A DNA stretch of 64,000 nt, from positions 1 through 64,000 of the forward strand of contig CAZMSH010000001.1 of NCBI GenBank assembly GCA_964568875.1, read 5' to 3'. Origin of the DNA: SLNP01 sp964568875. Its GTDB lineage: Bacteria; Bacteroidota; Bacteroidia; Bacteroidales; VadinHA17. The notes beneath the pieces are model-generated. The model was not told the origin of the DNA. It saw only the letters and a program-made list of their open reading frames with translations, and ran no database searches. The position numbers and the translations under genes were made by a program. Below, piece by piece: positions 7,894-16,267 of the stretch. Position 1 is the first letter of the stretch; every line of letters begins with the position of its first letter.

Positions 7894-9339
7894 ATGAAAG
7901 CACTGGTTTACATAGGAACAATAGCAGCTCTCTTCCTGACATCGTGTTCATCAATGTTTTACGCAGGTGCAGGGATTGACGATCTTTATTACACACCATC
8001 AGACCGCTATGTTGCGGTTCAGGGCAATAATATTGTTACCGATGCCTATGCTGCAGAGAGTTACGACTATTATAACAATATTTATAATGCTGACACTCTG
8101 GTATCGGACTATTATAACGACAATCTTGAGTATGCAGTAGAAGAAGAGGTTTACGATAACACTCAGTACGGTTATTATGATAACATGCCATATTCGTACC
8201 GCCTGCGCAGGTTTTACGGCAGCTCTTTCTATCCCTACTGGAGGGATCCCTTCTACAGGTACAGTTACTATGGCTCGCCGTACTACGACTATTACAGTCC
8301 GTTCGGATATTATGACTATTACTACAGCCCGTTCTATTCTCCCTTCTCATATGGTTACTACCCTTACTCACCGTTCTACTCGTCCTATTATTATGGATGG
8401 GGCGGTTACTACAGCTGGGGTGGTTACTACGGCTGGGGTGGCAATTACGGCTGGGGCGGTTACTATCCGTACTACATGTATGGAAGCAATGAATCGAATC
8501 TTACCGTAGCCAGAAGGCAGTCGTACAGCACATTGAGCAATAACTACGGTTATGGAATGGCTGGTGACGGCAGGACAGGAAGGATCGTTGAGGGCGGAGA
8601 GGCTGTTTCAAGGCGCGGTGTACAGACTTCAGCAGGTACGGTTTCGGCAGCAGGAGACTCAAGAAGGGTTGTTACGACTTCAGCATCGGCTCTCAGCAGG
8701 GATGCCGGCGCAGATCAGAGCAGAACCCTTGATCTTGGAACATCAAGAAGGAGTGCTGCTACGCAGGTTCAGTCAGGAACCCAGGTTACCCGTCCCGATT
8801 ACTCATCGGCAAACAGGTCATACACGCCTACCTATACAAATCCGAGGGTAACCACCAGGCCTTCGTACAACAATAGCAGGGCTACAACAAATATCAGAAC
8901 GATAAATTCAGGTAACACCAATACTATAAACAGGAGTATAAATACTACCACAAACAGAAGCACCGGAACCATCAATACCGGTTCCAGGGTTAACAGGAGC
9001 GTGTCAACGGGTACCTCCAATATAATTCGCAATCAGACTTCCACCTCATCACAAAGCAGGGTCAGTACATCGGCAGGAAGGAGTGCCGGATCGATATCCC
9101 TGCCGGTAAGCACGGGCAGAAGCAGTGGAATTTCAACCTCGACATCATCAGGCAGATCATCAGGGATGTCATCGGGCTCAATATCATCAGGCAGATCATC
9201 AGGTTCGATCTCGTCAGGCAGTTCGATCTCGTCAGGCAGGTCGTCGGGTTCAGTTAGTTCAGGCTCTTCTTCGTCCTCCGGCAGGAGCGGTTCAACCTCA
9301 TCTTCAGGCCGATCTTCATCTTCAACCGGTAAGAGATAG
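7894..9339 (+). CDS. Low-complexity surface lipoprotein, Tyr/Gly/Trp- then Ser/Arg-rich
   Basis: Predicted lipoprotein of 481 residues: a hydrophobic start, then lipobox LTSC at 15-18 (Cys18 acylated). Residues about 45-185 are very rich in Tyr, Ser, Pro and Phe. Four Trp-Gly-Gly hexads of the form YYGWGG occupy residues 167-189. Residues about 190-400 are Ser/Thr/Arg/Asn-rich with RR and NRS steps. The C-terminal 80 residues are made of SSGRSSG-like units and end in GKR. There is no catalytic domain. Proteins of this kind are known as abundant hypotheticals in Bacteroidota; an envelope or adhesive role is inference. A porin-like gene follows 70 bases later. Confidence 0.75.
   Translation: MKALVYIGTIAALFLTSCSSMFYAGAGIDDLYYTPSDRYVAVQGNNIVTDAYAAESYDYYNNIYNADTLVSDYYNDNLEYAVEEEVYDNTQYGYYDNMPYSYRLRRFYGSSFYPYWRDPFYRYSYYGSPYYDYYSPFGYYDYYYSPFYSPFSYGYYPYSPFYSSYYYGWGGYYSWGGYYGWGGNYGWGGYYPYYMYGSNESNLTVARRQSYSTLSNNYGYGMAGDGRTGRIVEGGEAVSRRGVQTSAGTVSAAGDSRRVVTTSASALSRDAGADQSRTLDLGTSRRSAATQVQSGTQVTRPDYSSANRSYTPTYTNPRVTTRPSYNNSRATTNIRTINSGNTNTINRSINTTTNRSTGTINTGSRVNRSVSTGTSNIIRNQTSTSSQSRVSTSAGRSAGSISLPVSTGRSSGISTSTSSGRSSGMSSGSISSGRSSGSISSGSSISSGRSSGSVSSGSSSSSGRSGSTSSSGRSSSSTGKR
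8389..8463 (+). repeat. 18-bp tandem repeat encoding YYGWGG hexads
   Basis: Four imperfect in-frame copies of an 18-base unit encode Tyr-(Tyr/Asn)-(Gly/Ser)-Trp-Gly-Gly inside the lipoprotein. The copies differ mainly in the second and third codons. The unit length keeps the frame, so copy-number change would lengthen or shorten the protein without breaking it. Confidence 0.7.
9118..9330 (+). repeat. Degenerate Ser-Gly-Arg coding repeats
   Basis: The 3' part of the lipoprotein gene reuses TCATCAGGCAGATCATCAGG-like phrases encoding SSGRSSG. The spacing is irregular and the copies are not exact, so this is a decayed or drifting coding repeat and not a clean tandem array. Confidence 0.6.
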
Positions 9340-9409
9340 AGGTGTCTTGTCAGTTGGAAGAAGGAGCGAAGCTCAGATTTAAAAAGGTACTTTAAAAACA
9401 TTTTGTAAA

Positions 9410-10882
9410 ATGAAGAGAATTATTTTAGCAGCCCTTATTATAGCTGCATGCAGCGTCCATATCAAAGCACAGAATCCAGATGACGCATTAAGATATTCAC
9501 AGCAGTTCTATACAGGCACGGCCAGGTTCAGTGCCATGGCCGGGGCATTTACCGCTCTGGGAGGAGATATCTCAGCAATAGCTCTGAACCCTGCCGGAAC
9601 GGGTGTATTCCGGCGTTCGGAGTTTACTGTTTCTCCGCATATAGGGATCATCAATACAAAAAGTTACTTTACATCAGATGCTGAAGAATCAGTATACAAC
9701 TTTAATTTAGGTCAGTTTGGTGTAGTCTTACCCATTATGCCATCCGGAAGGGAGTCGGGCCTGGTATCATTGAATTTCGGGTATTCATACAACATGAATA
9801 ATAATTACACCACCAATACGATAATCAGGGGTGTAAATGCGACAAGCAGTATGGCCGATTACTGGGCTTCGATAAGTAACGGAAACCTGTTCTCCAATCT
9901 TTCAGGAGCTGCAGGAATGGCTTTTGATGCATGGCTGATGGATACAGTAACCGGCTCGGGAGGCAATCAGTATGCAACGGTATTCTCAAGGTACGGTGAT
10001 TCACCTACATCAACATACGGGCAGTCGGTTAGGAGGCTTATTACCAATGAGGGTTTCAGCGGTGAGCACACCTTTTCAATAGGAGCCAATTACAACAACA
10101 ATCTATTTGCGGGTGCCAGCCTGGGTCTTGCCAGGTTTAATTTCACAGGTCATTATGAGCATGTTGAGAACGATCCTAACAATACCATCTTTGATTTCAA
10201 CTCATTCTCCTATATTGATCATTATGAGGCATCGGGGACAGGTTACTCCCTGAAGGCAGGTATTATTTATCTGCCCGTTGATTTCTTAAGGATAGGGGTG
10301 GCATTTCACAGTCCGACGATATACAGGGTGAGTGAGTATTATTATGAGGATCTTAATTCTTCATTTGACGATGGTGATACATATGATTTCGGTACAGAGG
10401 CATTCAGATTCAATTACAGGCTCACCACTCCGTTCCGGGTGATGGGTGGAGTAGCTGTACAGTTAATGAGGACGGCCACAGTAAGTGTTGACTATGAGAT
10501 GGTTGATTTTGGCATGACCCGGTTCAGCAAAGCCAGTGACGGTTACCAGTACTATGATGAGAACCAGTCAATAAAGGAGATTTTCAGGCAGGCACACAAC
10601 ATACGGGCAGGAGCCGAGTACAGGCTGGGAGGCTTATATTTCAGGGGAGGATATGGTTATTACGGGACGGCATTCAATTCGTCTGAGATCAACAGTGACA
10701 GTTTCCAGACTTCGCTCTCAGGCGGTATTGGTTTCAGACAGGAAGGTTTCTATATTGATCTTGCCTATACCAGGCTTACCAGTCCGATAAAATACTACAT
10801 GTACAACTATTATAATGTTGATCCTGTAACTATAGAAACTACAAGGAATACCGTTGTTGCTACTATAGGCCTCAGGTTTTAG
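9410..10882 (+). CDS. FadL/OmpP1-family outer-membrane channel
   Basis: Predicted outer-membrane beta-barrel of 490 residues for hydrophobic or aromatic solutes. It has a signal peptide of about 20 residues ending HIKA. The mature start contains the family hallmark, a Gly/Ala-rich hatch segment reading MAGAFTALGGDISAIALNPAG. The rest alternates strands and turns and ends VVATIGLRF, a typical C-terminal barrel strand with a terminal Phe. Substrate specificity cannot be read from the sequence. It follows the Tyr-rich lipoprotein by 70 bases and ends before a strong terminator at 10913-10944. Confidence 0.85.
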   Translation: MKRIILAALIIAACSVHIKAQNPDDALRYSQQFYTGTARFSAMAGAFTALGGDISAIALNPAGTGVFRRSEFTVSPHIGIINTKSYFTSDAEESVYNFNLGQFGVVLPIMPSGRESGLVSLNFGYSYNMNNNYTTNTIIRGVNATSSMADYWASISNGNLFSNLSGAAGMAFDAWLMDTVTGSGGNQYATVFSRYGDSPTSTYGQSVRRLITNEGFSGEHTFSIGANYNNNLFAGASLGLARFNFTGHYEHVENDPNNTIFDFNSFSYIDHYEASGTGYSLKAGIIYLPVDFLRIGVAFHSPTIYRVSEYYYEDLNSSFDDGDTYDFGTEAFRFNYRLTTPFRVMGGVAVQLMRTATVSVDYEMVDFGMTRFSKASDGYQYYDENQSIKEIFRQAHNIRAGAEYRLGGLYFRGGYGYYGTAFNSSEINSDSFQTSLSGGIGFRQEGFYIDLAYTRLTSPIKYYMYNYYNVDPVTIETTRNTVVATIGLRF

Positions 10883-10912
10883 CACCAGAATCAGCAGGGG
10901 CAGATTAGCCTT

Positions 10913-10944
10913 TGGCGCCTCATTACGGGGGCGCCATTTTTTTT
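10913..10944 (+). terminator. Rho-independent terminator after the FadL-type gene
   Basis: Perfect stem TGGCGCC (10913-10919) / GGCGCCA (10930-10936) followed by eight T (10937-10944). The T-run touches the stop codon of the convergent WbqC gene. On the minus strand there is no T-run after the stem, so it serves the rightward transcript. Confidence 0.85.
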
Positions 10945-11572
10945 ACAGGCCTTTGAGATAGGGCAGTGATTCCGGTCCCATATTGAATATCAGGTCGATA
11001 ATGCTGATGTCGGCTTTGAAACCGTATCGTTCGGAGAAGAGTTGCGGGTATGGTTTAAATAGTGTTTCTCTGCGGTATCTGTTTTCAGATTTTGGGGATA
11101 TTGAATATCTCAGGTCCATTTCTGATGAATCAGGTTTGAGGAATGAACCGGTAAAATTAATTTCCTTTTCTATCCCAATGGTTTTGAGAGTAAACTGCAG
11201 CAGCTTCATGTTAAGATTCAGCAGCAAATGTTCACCGCAGGCCATTATATCAAAAAGCTCCCCCGAATAGAAATCGAAGTAAGGAGCATTGCGGTACGCT
11301 GAGATAATCGATCTGATGTGCACCGGTATCCATCTGCGGCTGTAGTCGACAGCTATTTCACTGACAGGAGTTTTATGGAAGCTGCCCCTCAATACCGGCA
11401 CTGACAATGGCAGAAGTCCGTTAGCACCTGCAATCACACACCTGTTACGAAATGATTGTTTCAGGTATGTTTCGTGTTTTTCTATCATCACTTCGCTGTA
11501 GCGGACTATCGAAGCGATATAACCTACAGGAGGCAGGTAAGCTGTTGACAGCAGGAGGGTTTTTCCAGGCAT
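10943..11572 (-). CDS. WbqC-family protein
   Basis: 209 residues that match the WbqC-like family: N-terminal STAYLPPVGYIASIV, then VPVLRG, the RRWIPVHIRSIISAYRNAPYFDFY block, and a C-terminal region ending FNMGPESLPYL. Family members are found in many Bacteroidota and in some O-antigen or sugar-modification loci, but their reaction has not been firmly established. It has no signal peptide or membrane segment. It follows larB by 15 bases, so it may be transcribed with larC-larB. No functional link to the Lar genes is known to me. Confidence 0.8.
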   Translation of the reverse strand: MPGKTLLLSTAYLPPVGYIASIVRYSEVMIEKHETYLKQSFRNRCVIAGANGLLPLSVPVLRGSFHKTPVSEIAVDYSRRWIPVHIRSIISAYRNAPYFDFYSGELFDIMACGEHLLLNLNMKLLQFTLKTIGIEKEINFTGSFLKPDSSEMDLRYSISPKSENRYRRETLFKPYPQLFSERYGFKADISIIDLIFNMGPESLPYLKGL

Positions 11573-11587
11573 CCGGAATATAGTGCT

Positions 11588-12337
11588 TTAGCTTATACGG
11601 TTAATCCTGCTGGCTGAGAATCCCGCACCAAAGCCATTATCGATATTGACGACCGTAACACCTGCTGCACAGCTGGTGAGCATGGCAAGAAGGGCAGACA
11701 CACCTGCAAAGTTGGCTCCGTAACCTACACTTGTAGGAACTGCAATTACCGGCTTATCGACCAGGCCTCCCACGACGCTTGCCAGAGCTCCTTCCATTCC
11801 GGCAATTACAATAACCACCTTACACTTTTTAATATCTGGTAGTTTGTCTATCAGCCTGTGTATTCCCGCAACACCCGCATCGTAGATTCTGACTACGTTA
11901 TTGCCAAGCAGTTCTGCAGTAACGGCGGCTTCTTCAGCTACGGGTATATCAGATGTTCCTGCTGTAACAACCGCAATACCGGTTTCCGGCTTTTCGTACT
12001 CATGTGTTTTGCGGCTAATGATTCTGGCCTCTTCAAAGAAGTGAGCATCAGGGAGTATCTCCTTAACGGCGCTGTACATTTCGGGTGTAGCGCGGGTACC
12101 TATAATATTGTTTTCCCTGTCAGCCATGAGAGCGAATATCCCTTGAACCTGTTCAATGGTTTTTCCCGAGCAGTATACTATTTCAGGATATCCTGTTCTT
12201 ATCTCCCTGTGCAGGTCTATCTTTGCATAACCCAGATCTGCATATGGGAAATACTTCAATTCGTCAAGGGCTTTATCTACCGGTACTTTTCCTGTTCTGA
12301 CATCATCGAGAAGTCTCCTTAGTTCGGCTATATTCAT
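11588..12337 (-). CDS. larB: Nickel-pincer cofactor biosynthesis protein LarB
   Basis: LarB carboxylates nicotinate adenine dinucleotide and hydrolyses it to pyridinium-3,5-biscarboxylate mononucleotide, the first step of nickel-pincer nucleotide synthesis. The 249 residues show the expected N-terminal helical part (ELRRLLDDVRTGKVPVDKAL), then a PurE-like domain with TAGTSDIPVAEEAA, IVIAGMEGALASVVGGL and PVIAVPTSVGYG. The carboxy-lyase-like fold and these motifs are characteristic of the family. It lies 17 bases downstream of larC. larE and the racemase larA are not in the window. Confidence 0.92.
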   Translation of the reverse strand: MNIAELRRLLDDVRTGKVPVDKALDELKYFPYADLGYAKIDLHREIRTGYPEIVYCSGKTIEQVQGIFALMADRENNIIGTRATPEMYSAVKEILPDAHFFEEARIISRKTHEYEKPETGIAVVTAGTSDIPVAEEAAVTAELLGNNVVRIYDAGVAGIHRLIDKLPDIKKCKVVIVIAGMEGALASVVGGLVDKPVIAVPTSVGYGANFAGVSALLAMLTSCAAGVTVVNIDNGFGAGFSASRINRIS

Positions 12338-12354
12338 GGTACAGAAATTTATTC

Positions 12355-13539
12355 TTAAATAACACCAGATTCGAAAGGGTAGCGGCTTAATCGTGCGGTA
12401 ACCTCTTTAAGCGGCAAGCCTGTTTGCACAGCTATCGCCCTGCAGTCGTCGGCTTCGGGTTTTGCAGAGACGAGGCGTTTACCAAGATAGCTCAACTTGA
12501 ATCTCACCTCTCCGAATTCAGTATTGAGGGATACTGATTTGCGGGCGAGGGTGCTTTTCATGAATGTTGTTGTTCTTAATCCTATTGTAGTTGTCTCGGT
12601 GAATATTGTCTCTTTTATTGCCGATTCGACTCCCTTTTCACATATCACGCTCAGGATAATACCCGGGCGGTTTTTTTTCATAATAACAGAAGTAAGGAAG
12701 ACATCTGCTGCTCCGGCGGCAAAGAGTTTTTCGGAGACATGATCGTAGAGTTCGGGACTCATATCGTCGATGTTACACTCTATCAGCAGTGCCTCGTGGC
12801 CCTTTATGGCCGTATCAGTTGTTTCAGCCAGGGTTACCCTGAGAAGATTTGGTACATCAGAGTGTTTTTTTTGTCCCACACCATAGCCTGTCATTTTAAA
12901 TTGCAGCTGCAGGTTTCCGGGTGGATTATCTTCGGTGAAGGCAGCTATGATAGCTGCGCCCGTGGGAGTAGTGGCTTCAAAGTCAACTCCGTTAAGCTTT
13001 ACCTTCATATTCTTCACAATTCGCGCCGTTGCAGGTGCAGGCACGGGCAGGGTGCCATGGGCGCACCTGACCATTCCTCCTCCCAGTTCGAGGGCTGAGG
13101 TAATAACAGCAGCAGGCTTGAAATGGTTGTAACAGATGGCAGCGCCAACGATATCGATTATGGCATCTGTTGCTCCCACCTCGTGAAAATGGATATCCTC
13201 AACAGGCACACCATGTACTTCTGCTTCTGCTTCTGCCAGAATGGTGAATATCTTTATGGCCATTGTGGTTACTTCCGGAGGGAGGGTGCTGGCTGTGATT
13301 ATCCTTACTATATCAGACAGGTGGCGGTGAGCTTTTTCTTCCCTGGTTTGCACAACCGTCACCTTTGTACCGGTAATACCGTGTCTCTGGTCTTTTTCCG
13401 CTTTAAGCTCCCATCCCGGAAGGTTGAGCCGGGCAAGTTCATTCCTTAGCCAGTCGGGGTCAACACCCAGGTCTATCATGGCGCCGAGGTTCATATCGCC
13501 GCTGATACCTGAGAAGCAATCATATACTAGGATAGTCAT
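12355..13539 (-). CDS. larC: Nickel-pincer cofactor nickel insertase LarC
   Basis: LarC inserts nickel into the pincer ligand using CTP. The start YDCFSGISGDMNLGAMIDLG is the family hallmark, followed by HFHEVGATDAIIDIVGAA and the C-terminal part with ECNIDDMSPELYDHVSEKLFAAGA. The protein is one continuous frame of 394 residues. In Lactiplantibacillus plantarum LarC is made from two frames by programmed frameshifting; that is not needed here. It is the first gene of larC-larB(-WbqC), 89 bases from the divergent DUF362 gene, so both units may share regulation. Confidence 0.93.
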   Translation of the reverse strand: MTILVYDCFSGISGDMNLGAMIDLGVDPDWLRNELARLNLPGWELKAEKDQRHGITGTKVTVVQTREEKAHRHLSDIVRIITASTLPPEVTTMAIKIFTILAEAEAEVHGVPVEDIHFHEVGATDAIIDIVGAAICYNHFKPAAVITSALELGGGMVRCAHGTLPVPAPATARIVKNMKVKLNGVDFEATTPTGAAIIAAFTEDNPPGNLQLQFKMTGYGVGQKKHSDVPNLLRVTLAETTDTAIKGHEALLIECNIDDMSPELYDHVSEKLFAAGAADVFLTSVIMKKNRPGIILSVICEKGVESAIKETIFTETTTIGLRTTTFMKSTLARKSVSLNTEFGEVRFKLSYLGKRLVSAKPEADDCRAIAVQTGLPLKEVTARLSRYPFESGVI

Positions 13540-13628
13540 AACTTAACTATTTGTAACAGAATTTGGTTTCGCAATATCGGAAAAAAATCCGTATTTTGCG
13601 GCTTCATTTTTAGCAGTTAGGAGAGGAT

Positions 13629-14549
13629 ATGAAGAGAAGAAATTTCATTAAGAAGGGAGCATCTGCCGGTTTGATGGCGGGTGCTGCTCTTGCTTTAGGC
13701 GGACGTGCAGGTTTGCTGGCATCGCCCCTGCAATCAAAGCCGTATGATCTGGTTGCTGTCATGGGCGGCACCCCCGAGGCTATGTTTGATCTTGGCATTC
13801 AGTCGCTTGGTGGTATCGGTAGTTTTGTCTCCAAGGGGCAGAGGGTCGTGATAAAGCCCAATATCGGATGGGATGTAACACCTGACAGGGCGGCAAACAC
13901 GCATCCCGGACTGGTAAAGAGGATCGTTGAACATTGTTTCAGAGCAGGGGCAAAGGATGTTTTCGTCTTTGACAACACATGTGACAACTGGGCCAAATGC
14001 TATCAGAACTCAGGCATAGAAAAGGCTGTGAAGGATGCCGGCGCCAGAATTGTACCCGGCAACAGTGAAAGTTATTACCAGAGCATAGAGATACCGGGCG
14101 CTAAGGTGCTCAGGAGCGCGAAAGTGCATGAGCAGATACTTGAATGTGACGTCTTCATCAATGTTCCGGTACTTAAGCATCACAGCTCGACGAAGATGAC
14201 TGCAGCAATCAAGAATATGATGGGTGTGGTCTGGGACAGGAGGTTCTGGCATCAGAATAATCTTCACCAGTGTCTGGCAGACTACACTCTCTTTGAGAAG
14301 AAGCCTCAACTGAATGTTATTGATTGCTATAATGTTATGGTAAAGAACGGTCCGCGCGGTGTTTCGGTATCTGATCTTGTTGAGATGAAGTCACTTATTA
14401 TTTCGAAAGACTGGGTTGCTGCCGATGCTGCCTCTGCAAGGATGATGGATCTTAATCCTGCGCAGATAGACTATATTCCGCTGGCTCATGCCATTGGTTC
14501 CGGAAATATGAATCTGGAGGAGCTGAACATTCACAGAATCAAAATGTAG
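13629..14549 (+). CDS. Tat-exported DUF362 protein
   Basis: 306 residues. The N-terminus RRNFIKKG followed by an Ala/Gly/Leu-rich stretch is a twin-arginine signal, so the protein is probably exported folded and possibly cofactor-loaded. The body matches the DUF362 family: VVIKPNIGWD near residue 75, VFVFDNTCDNW near 115, and INVPVLKHHSSTKMTAAIKNMMG near 180. DUF362 proteins are often found next to or fused with ferredoxin domains, and their reaction is not established. The next gene, 6 bases downstream, is a membrane polyferredoxin, suggesting an electron-transfer pair. Confidence 0.85.
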   Translation: MKRRNFIKKGASAGLMAGAALALGGRAGLLASPLQSKPYDLVAVMGGTPEAMFDLGIQSLGGIGSFVSKGQRVVIKPNIGWDVTPDRAANTHPGLVKRIVEHCFRAGAKDVFVFDNTCDNWAKCYQNSGIEKAVKDAGARIVPGNSESYYQSIEIPGAKVLRSAKVHEQILECDVFINVPVLKHHSSTKMTAAIKNMMGVVWDRRFWHQNNLHQCLADYTLFEKKPQLNVIDCYNVMVKNGPRGVSVSDLVEMKSLIISKDWVAADAASARMMDLNPAQIDYIPLAHAIGSGNMNLEELNIHRIKM

Positions 14550-14555
14550 ACATTG

Positions 14556-16118
14556 ATGAGATCGCCCGTGCTGAAGAGAATCAGGGTGTTTCTGGCTGTT
14601 CTGTTTCTGCTTGCCGTAACCTCTGTTTTTATTGATTTCAGGGATCTTATACCCGACAGCTACTACAACTCCATACTTTTCCTGCAGTTTGTGCCGTCGG
14701 TGATCAAATTCATAACACTGCCGGCGGTGGCTGCGGCCGGTTTCATTATTATACTGGTGCTGACTGTTCTTACGGGCAGGACGTATTGTTCTGTTATCTG
14801 CCCTCTGGGCATCTTTCAGGATATTGTAAGCCGGGTCGGTGGATTTTTCGGCCGAAAGAACAGGAGGTTCGGCTATGGTAAACCTTTTACGATTATCCGT
14901 TACGGCATTCTGGCTGTTACGCTGATAGTTACACTTACCGGGGGTATTTACCTGGTCACACTTCTTGATCCGTACAGCATTTATGGTCGCATCGGCACCT
15001 ATTTTCTCAAGCCGGTTGTGTTGCTGGGGAATAATCTGGTGGCGGCGGTGGTTAATAAATTTGATATCTATTCTGTTTATAGGGTTGACATAAAGGGAGT
15101 TACAGCGCTGGCGTATATAATTCCGTCTGCCTTCCTGTTTCTGGTGGTCGCTTTTTCGTTTCGTAAGGGTCGTCTGTATTGCAATACCGTTTGTCCGGTT
15201 GGAACCCTGCTCGGAGTTGTTTCGAAGGTGTCGCTGCTGCGTATCAGGATTGACGGGAGTGAGTGCAGCAAATGCGGCAGGTGTGCCGTGGCGTGCAAGG
15301 CATCATGTATTGACTTCATGGGCAAGTCTGTTGACCTGTCGCGATGTGTTGCCTGCTTCAATTGCCTCGATACCTGTCCTGATAATGCTGTATTTTACGG
15401 ATTGCCTGATTTCAGGAAGAAGAGTGCAGTACGGGTTAAGGAGCCCGATGAGGGAAAGAGGAGTTTTGTATCAGGCATTATGTTGCTGCTCTTTGGCATA
15501 AGCAGGGTGGCACGCAGCAGGGATGACGTGGTTCCCCAGAAACTAAGTACGATAGCTGAGGAGAGGACATCTCCGGTATGTATGCCGGGAGCCACATCAA
15601 TAGAGAACTTCCAGGAGAGGTGTACTGCCTGTTCACTGTGCGTAAGTGCATGTCCGAAAAATGTTATTCATCCCTCATTGCTGGAGTATGGGCTTACGGG
15701 GATAATGCAGCCGCGGATGGATTATCACAAGGGCTTCTGTAATTTTGACTGTGTCAAATGCACCGAGATTTGTCCGACAGGCGCCCTGATGCCACTCGAC
15801 GTGGAAGCGAAGAAGCTTACCCAGATAGGAGTAGCAGTTTTTATAAAGGAAAACTGCATTGTACATACCGAAAAGACTGACTGCGGAGCATGTTCGGAGC
15901 ATTGTCCCACCAAGGCTGTTCAGATGGTGCCATATGAGGGTACCCTGGTGATCCCCGAGGTTACAAAAGAGATTTGTATAGGCTGTGGCGCCTGTGAATA
16001 CGCTTGTCCCACCGTGCCTTACAAGGCAATTTTTGTAGACGGCAACAGAAATCATATTGCAGCAGAGAAGCCTGAGGTTGAAGAGGCTACGCTTAAGGTG
16101 GAAGATTTTCCCTTCTGA
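14556..16118 (+). CDS. Membrane-bound polyferredoxin (NapH/NosR-like)
   Basis: About 520 residues. Membrane segments lie near residues 10-28, 48-72, 112-135 and 185-205. Two CxxxCP motifs next to membrane helices (CSVICPLG and CNTVCPVG) are typical of NapH/NosR/PceC-type quinol-linked proteins. Several 4Fe-4S motifs follow: CSKCGRCAVACK, CVACFNCLDTCP, CTACSLCVSACP, CVKCTEICP, CGACSEHCP and CIGCGACEYACP. The ATG at 14556 is used; a TTG lies one codon upstream. It probably passes electrons between the quinone pool and an exported partner, most simply the Tat-DUF362 protein, but that partner and direction are inference. Confidence 0.85.
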   Translation: MRSPVLKRIRVFLAVLFLLAVTSVFIDFRDLIPDSYYNSILFLQFVPSVIKFITLPAVAAAGFIIILVLTVLTGRTYCSVICPLGIFQDIVSRVGGFFGRKNRRFGYGKPFTIIRYGILAVTLIVTLTGGIYLVTLLDPYSIYGRIGTYFLKPVVLLGNNLVAAVVNKFDIYSVYRVDIKGVTALAYIIPSAFLFLVVAFSFRKGRLYCNTVCPVGTLLGVVSKVSLLRIRIDGSECSKCGRCAVACKASCIDFMGKSVDLSRCVACFNCLDTCPDNAVFYGLPDFRKKSAVRVKEPDEGKRSFVSGIMLLLFGISRVARSRDDVVPQKLSTIAEERTSPVCMPGATSIENFQERCTACSLCVSACPKNVIHPSLLEYGLTGIMQPRMDYHKGFCNFDCVKCTEICPTGALMPLDVEAKKLTQIGVAVFIKENCIVHTEKTDCGACSEHCPTKAVQMVPYEGTLVIPEVTKEICIGCGACEYACPTVPYKAIFVDGNRNHIAAEKPEVEEATLKVEDFPF

Positions 16119-16220
16119 GTCGAAGATATTGTTCTAAATTTCGGATTTTCAATTGATCCGGGGTGAAAAAAAAAGCAAAAAAACATGATAATTGTTTTAA
16201 AAGTTATTGTCTTGTTATGA

Positions 16221-16228
16221 TAAATTTG
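16221..16228 (+). promoter_or_regulatory. -7 box of the methylmalonyl-CoA operon
   Basis: TAAATTTG, an exact TAnnTTTG match, 40 bases before the epimerase start. The upstream -33 element is less clear (a TTGTTTT stretch at 16192-16198). Confidence 0.45.
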
Positions 16229-16267
16229 GGGTTTTAATTCCTGTATCAGAAAACAAAATCATTTTAT

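Noticed and set aside
8036..8509. Other overlapping open frames in the Tyr-rich region on both strands
   Set aside because: They mirror the biased codon use of the lipoprotein gene, which has a lipobox, a good ribosome-binding site and the right composition.
9033..9401. Long open frame on the minus strand, rich in Asp/Glu/Pro repeats
   Set aside because: It is the antisense of the Ser/Gly/Arg coding repeats; low-complexity repeats keep several frames open. It has no ribosome-binding site and no independent support.
12355..13539. Programmed frameshift in larC, as known in Lactiplantibacillus
   Set aside because: The gene is one uninterrupted frame with both halves of LarC present, so no frameshift is needed.
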